A DNA stretch of 64,000 nucleotides, from assembly GCA_937775265.1 (NCBI GenBank), contig CALKBV010000010.1:62001-126000 (forward strand), read 5' to 3'. Numbering within the stretch: position 1 is the stretch's first letter; every line of letters begins with the position of its first letter. Under the pieces are notes generated by a model that worked only from the letters and a program-made list of their open reading frames with translations, made no database searches and was not told the DNA's origin. This stretch comes from an uncultured Pseudomonadales bacterium (GTDB lineage: Bacteria; Pseudomonadota; Gammaproteobacteria; Pseudomonadales; Azotimanducaceae). Shown in pieces: positions 60,313 through 64,000 of the stretch. The position numbers and the translations under genes were made by a program.

Positions 60313-61197
60313 ATGATTTTTTTTGTTTTATTACTGGTCTTCAGCAGTGGGGCCAGTGCATACGAATCCGACCAGTACACCAATCGAACGCAAGACATTT
60401 CTGATTCTCTCGATTTGTTGGACGGGGCCGTGAATAAGGCGATTCAAGATATTCTTGCGCGAAAGAACGCGCCTCGTACCAAATCGAGAATAGCGAAGGC
60501 TATCTATTTTGAGATTGGCGGTTTGTATTGGGCTGATAAAATTGAGCGCTGGGCTGCTAAATCTCCTGAAGTTGAAAAATACGACCAGACTCGGCGTGAT
60601 AGCGTTTATAAAGGAATGCCTTTTTGGGCTACCCGCGTGAACTTTATTTTTGGGGTTGGTCGATCATTTCGAGTCAATGGTGTGATGGTAGGTTCAGACA
60701 AGTTCGGCCACTTTGTATCCCAGGGATATAAATACTACAGGCGGGAACTGCGTGGTGAACCGCGGGAAAAGCTGTTGCGAAAAGGTTGGTTCGCCGAACG
60801 ATGGATTTATGGTGAATTAACAACCGGATTATTTTCGAACGCTGATCTTGTCGCTAACTACGAGGGCTGGCGTTTTTACCAGAGCTTGTTTGAAGACAAT
60901 GTTGTCGAGGGTAAGACAGCTATCTTGATGTTAGATGGCGATACTTATGCGCAGCAGAGACCCTTCAGCTTCGCCGACCACATTAACGATTATTGGGATG
61001 AAGCATTGAATCCCTCTTATGCGGTACCCGCACTGAACAAAAGGCTCAGAAAGGCGATTAAGGCGCTGTGTCCTGAGTATCATGACAGTCCTGATTTTTA
61101 TACGTCTTCCGATGATACGCTGTTGTGGGCTAGATATGAGAACCTTGGACTGAAAGACAGCCGTCAGAATCAGTTCGTTGCTATTTGTGTTCATTAG
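60313..61197 (+). CDS. exported conserved hypothetical protein
   Basis: 294 residues with a clear signal peptide (MIFFVLLLVFSSGASA, cut before YESD). The mature part is alpha-helical at first (ISDSLDLLDGAVNKAIQDIL). A central block VNGVMVGSDKFGHFVSQGYKYYRR contains an invariant-looking SDKFGHF-x3-GYKYY pattern with a His that could bind metal or heme, as seen in a family of uncharacterised periplasmic/lipoprotein-like bacterial proteins (YfiM-like lipoproteins have a similar DKxxHF core). The C-terminus carries Cys residues (KALCPEYHD and AICVH) that could form a disulphide. Function unknown. Confidence 0.8.
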   Translation: MIFFVLLLVFSSGASAYESDQYTNRTQDISDSLDLLDGAVNKAIQDILARKNAPRTKSRIAKAIYFEIGGLYWADKIERWAAKSPEVEKYDQTRRDSVYKGMPFWATRVNFIFGVGRSFRVNGVMVGSDKFGHFVSQGYKYYRRELRGEPREKLLRKGWFAERWIYGELTTGLFSNADLVANYEGWRFYQSLFEDNVVEGKTAILMLDGDTYAQQRPFSFADHINDYWDEALNPSYAVPALNKRLRKAIKALCPEYHDSPDFYTSSDDTLLWARYENLGLKDSRQNQFVAICVH

Positions 61198-61434
61198 CTA
61201 TTTGACAGCAGTGCTGGATTCACAAAAGTCCTGGCAACTGGTGGCAGCAATTCAGATGGGTTAGTCCTGCTTCCTGTGTTTAGCAGTTTAGGTTCTATGG
61301 CCTCAATCCAATCATTGGACTCCAGTGTCGTCAGATCTTAATGAATAGCCGTGCTCGTAATGCCAGCCACCATGAAGGTAGTTTGGTAGGTTATTACCCT
61401 AAATATATGATATCAAAGTATATATATACCGAGA

Positions 61435-62676
61435 TTATTTCGTCGGCAGGCTGCTAGGGCGCCCAACTGCACCTGCAATTATATCGGCTTTGATTTCGGC
61501 TTTACCGGACTTCTGGCTGGGTGTTTGACGGGTCTTGAAGTTAAACGGGTCAGTATCAATATCTTCAAGTACTAATTCCCCTCCGAGAACGGCAGATTTC
61601 CATTGCTGGTGCTCATCTTCACGGGCGTGAAATTCTGGCATGATCTCGCGGGCAAATAAATCTAGGCTGTCACAGATGTCCTTGTGGGTGTTCTTGCCTG
61701 CCTGGTTGAGCAGAATAACCTGATCCACATTCGCGGCTTCCAGTTCGAGCAATTTCTCGCGAATCGTTTCAGGCGAGCCGATCAGTTCACTGCCTGAACG
61801 TTTTTGTCCGGCGGGGGTTTGCTTCCATTCCTGGTATTTGTCCCAAAAATTCACCGTTCCAGGTTCGAATGGTCCTTCCTTGTTGTAGAGCTGCAGCGCA
61901 AATTGAAAGAAGGTCCAGCCATCTGCTTTTTCCCAGGCCTCTTCGTCGGTCTCGCAACACATGAACCCTCCGACGACAGCAATGTTTGGATTGCTCTGGT
62001 AGTCAGTTAGTTTTTCCTGGTTCCTGTTGAAAGTATTGTAGTAGGCATTGACCCAGGCATTTGCTGCTTTGAGGTCCACGAATTTGAATGACAGCGCGCC
62101 CATGCCTCGGTGGGCGGCGTATTTTATTGTATCCAATTGCGAACAGGCGACCCATAAAGGTGGGTGAGGTTTTTGCAGAGGCTTTGGAACTACAGCTCGT
62201 AAGGGAAATTTGAAGTACTCTCCGTCATATTGCCAGGCGTGGTTATAGAACATGGGTAGGACACACTTAACAGCATCCTCCCAGATATCTCTCTTGTCCC
62301 TGAAACGTAGATTGAAAGGGTGAAGTTCCGTGACGCTGGAGCCTTCGCCCAGTCCGAGTTCGACTCGGCCGTCCGAAACCAGGTCGAGTGTGGAAACTTT
62401 CTCAGCTACCCTCGCTGGGTGGTTAGTCGTGAGCTGGATGATGCCGTGGCCAAGTCTGATGTTTTTCGTTCTCTGGCTCGCCGCTGCAAGGAAAACTTCC
62501 GGCGCAGAAGAGTGAGAATATTCTTCTAGAAAATGATGTTCAACTTCCCACGCATAGTCATACCCGAGCTGATCAGCCAGCGCGATCTGATCGAGTGACT
62601 GCTTCATAAGCTGATGTTCGCTGCTGTCAGTCCAGGGTCGTGGTAATTGATGCTCGTAGAAAACGCCAAATTTCAT
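61435..62676 (-). CDS. LLM-class flavin-dependent oxidoreductase (luciferase-like)
   Basis: Bacterial-luciferase-like (beta/alpha)8 monooxygenase of 413 residues. FYEHQLPRPW at the N-terminus, YAWEVEHHFLEEYSHSSAPEVFLAAASQRTKNIRLGHGI, VSTLDLVSDGRVELGLGEGS and LIGSPETIREKLLELEAANVDQVILLNQAGKN are family blocks. It uses reduced FMN (or F420) supplied by a reductase not seen nearby. It is longer than typical (about 340-370) by a C-terminal polar tail. Substrate unknown; may oxidise alkanes, aldehydes or aromatic compounds. Confidence 0.87.
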   Translation of the reverse strand: MKFGVFYEHQLPRPWTDSSEHQLMKQSLDQIALADQLGYDYAWEVEHHFLEEYSHSSAPEVFLAAASQRTKNIRLGHGIIQLTTNHPARVAEKVSTLDLVSDGRVELGLGEGSSVTELHPFNLRFRDKRDIWEDAVKCVLPMFYNHAWQYDGEYFKFPLRAVVPKPLQKPHPPLWVACSQLDTIKYAAHRGMGALSFKFVDLKAANAWVNAYYNTFNRNQEKLTDYQSNPNIAVVGGFMCCETDEEAWEKADGWTFFQFALQLYNKEGPFEPGTVNFWDKYQEWKQTPAGQKRSGSELIGSPETIREKLLELEAANVDQVILLNQAGKNTHKDICDSLDLFAREIMPEFHAREDEHQQWKSAVLGGELVLEDIDTDPFNFKTRQTPSQKSGKAEIKADIIAGAVGRPSSLPTK

Positions 62677-62797
62677 AACAATGCTCTCATCTAAGAGGAC
62701 TTTTTAAGCATACCTCGAGACGCTTTGACGAGCCAATGGCTTCAGTAAGACAGCACGGTCCAACAGGAGTAAGCCAGAGTATTGTTTTTACTGATGG

Positions 62798-64000
62798 TTA
62801 ATAGGCGGTGCCGCGTTTCGGGTCGTTCTGCACGATCAATGCAGGGTCGGCGTTATCATTGAATCCCCAGAACCTTAACCAATCATCAAGCATCAGATAG
62901 AGGCTTGGCACCAGGAACAGTGTGATCACAGTGGCGAACAGTACACCGAACGCCAGTGAGATGGCCATGGGGATGAACATAAACGTTTCCGGGTCGCTGT
63001 CTGTCATCAGTGGAATCAGCCCCACGAAGGTCGTAACCGATGTCAGGATTATTGGCCTAAATCGAACCACGCCGGCTTTGGAGACGGCTTCAAATAATGG
63101 AACGCCTTCTCGCCTTTGCCTGTTGATATAGTCAACAAGGACGAGCGAAGCATTCACGACAACGCCGGAGAGCGCAATGATGCCCAGTAATGAAAAGAAG
63201 ATTAGGTCCCAACCCATAATGTAATGGCCGACGATAGCGCCGACTGCACCAAAAGGAATGACGCTCATGATTACCAGTGGCTGCATGTAGCTCCTTAGTG
63301 GAACTGCAAGCAGAGCGAATATGATCATCAAGGCTAGTGGTACGGTGGCGATCATGCTACCCAGTGCCTTGTTACGCTCTTGCTGTTCACCGGAGATATT
63401 AAATGCGACGCCAGGGAAGTCGGCATTGTAGCATCGGCTTTCCTGGCTGCCGAAGCTGGTGCCTTTGGCGCAGACTGCTTTTTCAACCGCAGCCATGATT
63501 TCTTCAGGGGTCACAATGGAGCGATTCACGTCGCCCTTGACATCGATGACCCGTTGTTGATCTTCCCTGTTGATTGCGCTGAAGCCATCACCGTAAATGA
63601 CCTCGGCAACCGTAGAAAAGGGCACCTCTATGTTTTCGCTTGTACGAATCCTCATGTTCTCAAGGTTACCCAAGGATTGCCGTTCTTTCTCAGGATAACG
63701 AACCATGACCCTAACGTCGTCTGTACCTCTCTGAATCCGCTGGGCTTCCTCACCGTAAAATGCCTGGCGAACCTGGCGTGCAAGGTCGTTGAGGGTTAGG
63801 CCAAGCGGTTTGGCTTCCGGCAGGATGTCCAGTTTAACTTCTTGTTTACCTGCGCGGAATGAATCTGTTAGATCCATTACCCCGGGATATCGTCCAAGTT
63901 CTGTGCGTAAGTAAAGGGCAGCACGCTTCAGCTGTTCGATATCCCGGCCTTTTAGTTGAAGCGCCAGAGCATCACCGCCACTGAATGTTGTAGTGCTGAA
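62798..64000 (-). CDS. RND efflux transporter permease, C-terminal part (continues past window end)
   Basis: HAE1-type inner-membrane pump subunit. The frame is open to the right edge (upstream codons read QLKGRDIEQLKRAALYLRTE), so the ATG at 63877 is internal and the start lies outside. Visible: the periplasmic porter domain (PEAKPLGLTLNDLARQVRQAFYG, VRVMVRYPEKER), then the last membrane helices (LALMIIFALLAVPLRSYMQPLVIM, IIALSGVVVNASLVLVDYIN, RFRPIILTSVTTFVGLIPL, FATVITLFLVPSLYLML). It uses the proton gradient for export; substrate unknown. An adaptor gene would be expected on the right. Confidence 0.92.
   Translation of the reverse strand, partial: FSTTTFSGGDALALQLKGRDIEQLKRAALYLRTELGRYPGVMDLTDSFRAGKQEVKLDILPEAKPLGLTLNDLARQVRQAFYGEEAQRIQRGTDDVRVMVRYPEKERQSLGNLENMRIRTSENIEVPFSTVAEVIYGDGFSAINREDQQRVIDVKGDVNRSIVTPEEIMAAVEKAVCAKGTSFGSQESRCYNADFPGVAFNISGEQQERNKALGSMIATVPLALMIIFALLAVPLRSYMQPLVIMSVIPFGAVGAIVGHYIMGWDLIFFSLLGIIALSGVVVNASLVLVDYINRQRREGVPLFEAVSKAGVVRFRPIILTSVTTFVGLIPLMTDSDPETFMFIPMAISLAFGVLFATVITLFLVPSLYLMLDDWLRFWGFNDNADPALIVQNDPKRGTAY

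Noticed and set aside
61198..61370. Minus-strand protein-like stretch (DLTTLESNDWIEAIEPKLLN) after the exported protein gene
   Set aside because: Short, interrupted by an in-frame stop at 61338-61340, and unlike any family I know.

Overview
The window looks like a chromosomal segment of a free-living, aerobic, probably marine gammaproteobacterium. The evidence is the gene families: a full-length Ppc, an OxyR with both redox cysteines, a LapB/HlyD-type type I exporter, a YegD-like Hsp70, HAE1-type RND efflux, DUF3014 and coniferyl-aldehyde-dehydrogenase families. The lineage is inferred from protein content only, and no rRNA or tRNA is present to confirm it. I found no tRNA, rRNA, CRISPR array, integrase, transposase or phage gene.

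Layout. 0-9 kb: acyl-CoA and CoA-thioester enzymes (SDR, acyl-CoA dehydrogenase, carboxyltransferase), a histidine phosphatase, an M32 carboxypeptidase, a TrmB-type regulator divergent from a PhyH dioxygenase, and OxyR. 9-16 kb: a TPP enzyme, a 0.8 kb gene-free stretch with palindromes and a short tandem repeat, then korA-korB-nudix and an APH-type kinase. 16-26 kb: deazaflavin-type reductase, CMD protein, GST, the run DUF5916 outer-membrane protein / HAD / ChaC / M20 peptidase, a crotonase and an aldehyde dehydrogenase. 26.7-27.6 kb: remnants of two divergent genes joined by an apparent deletion. 27.7-31.4 kb: leuC-leuD-cimA, which together supply 2-ketobutyrate for isoleucine through citramalate. 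31.5-38.6 kb: an LLM oxidoreductase, a dead amidase, mtnA plus a class II aldolase (methylthioribose-phosphate salvage), DUF3014, a CaiB transferase and crotonases. 38.7-42.1 kb: type I secretion ABC/permease and adaptor. 42.2-45 kb: a repeat-bearing broken secreted-protein gene, a CoxE-like VWA protein and two small remnant-like genes. 45-52.6 kb: housekeeping and redox genes including ppc. 52.8-61.2 kb: a large exported TPR-CHAT protein, a TolC-family channel, an Hsp70-like ATPase, a peroxidase-related protein and an exported unknown. 61.4-64 kb: an LLM oxidoreductase and the end of an RND pump gene that runs off the window.

A recurrent theme is broken reading frames. At least four genes carry an apparent single-base insertion relative to the frame that restores family-like sequence: the small membrane protein at 16.0 kb, the repeat gene at 42.3 kb, the CHAT C-terminus at 56.54 kb and the peroxidase-related protein at 60.0 kb. 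Others carry in-frame stops or internal deletions (amidase 32.6 kb, remnant 27.4 kb, receiver 44.6 kb). Either this lineage is losing genes or the assembly has residual indels; raw reads would decide. The most unusual items are the exported TPR-CHAT protein beside TolC and Hsp70-like genes, the 18-bp repeat array coding EPSADR hexapeptides, the 17-bp perfect hairpin inside a GST gene, and the double truncation at 26.9 kb.
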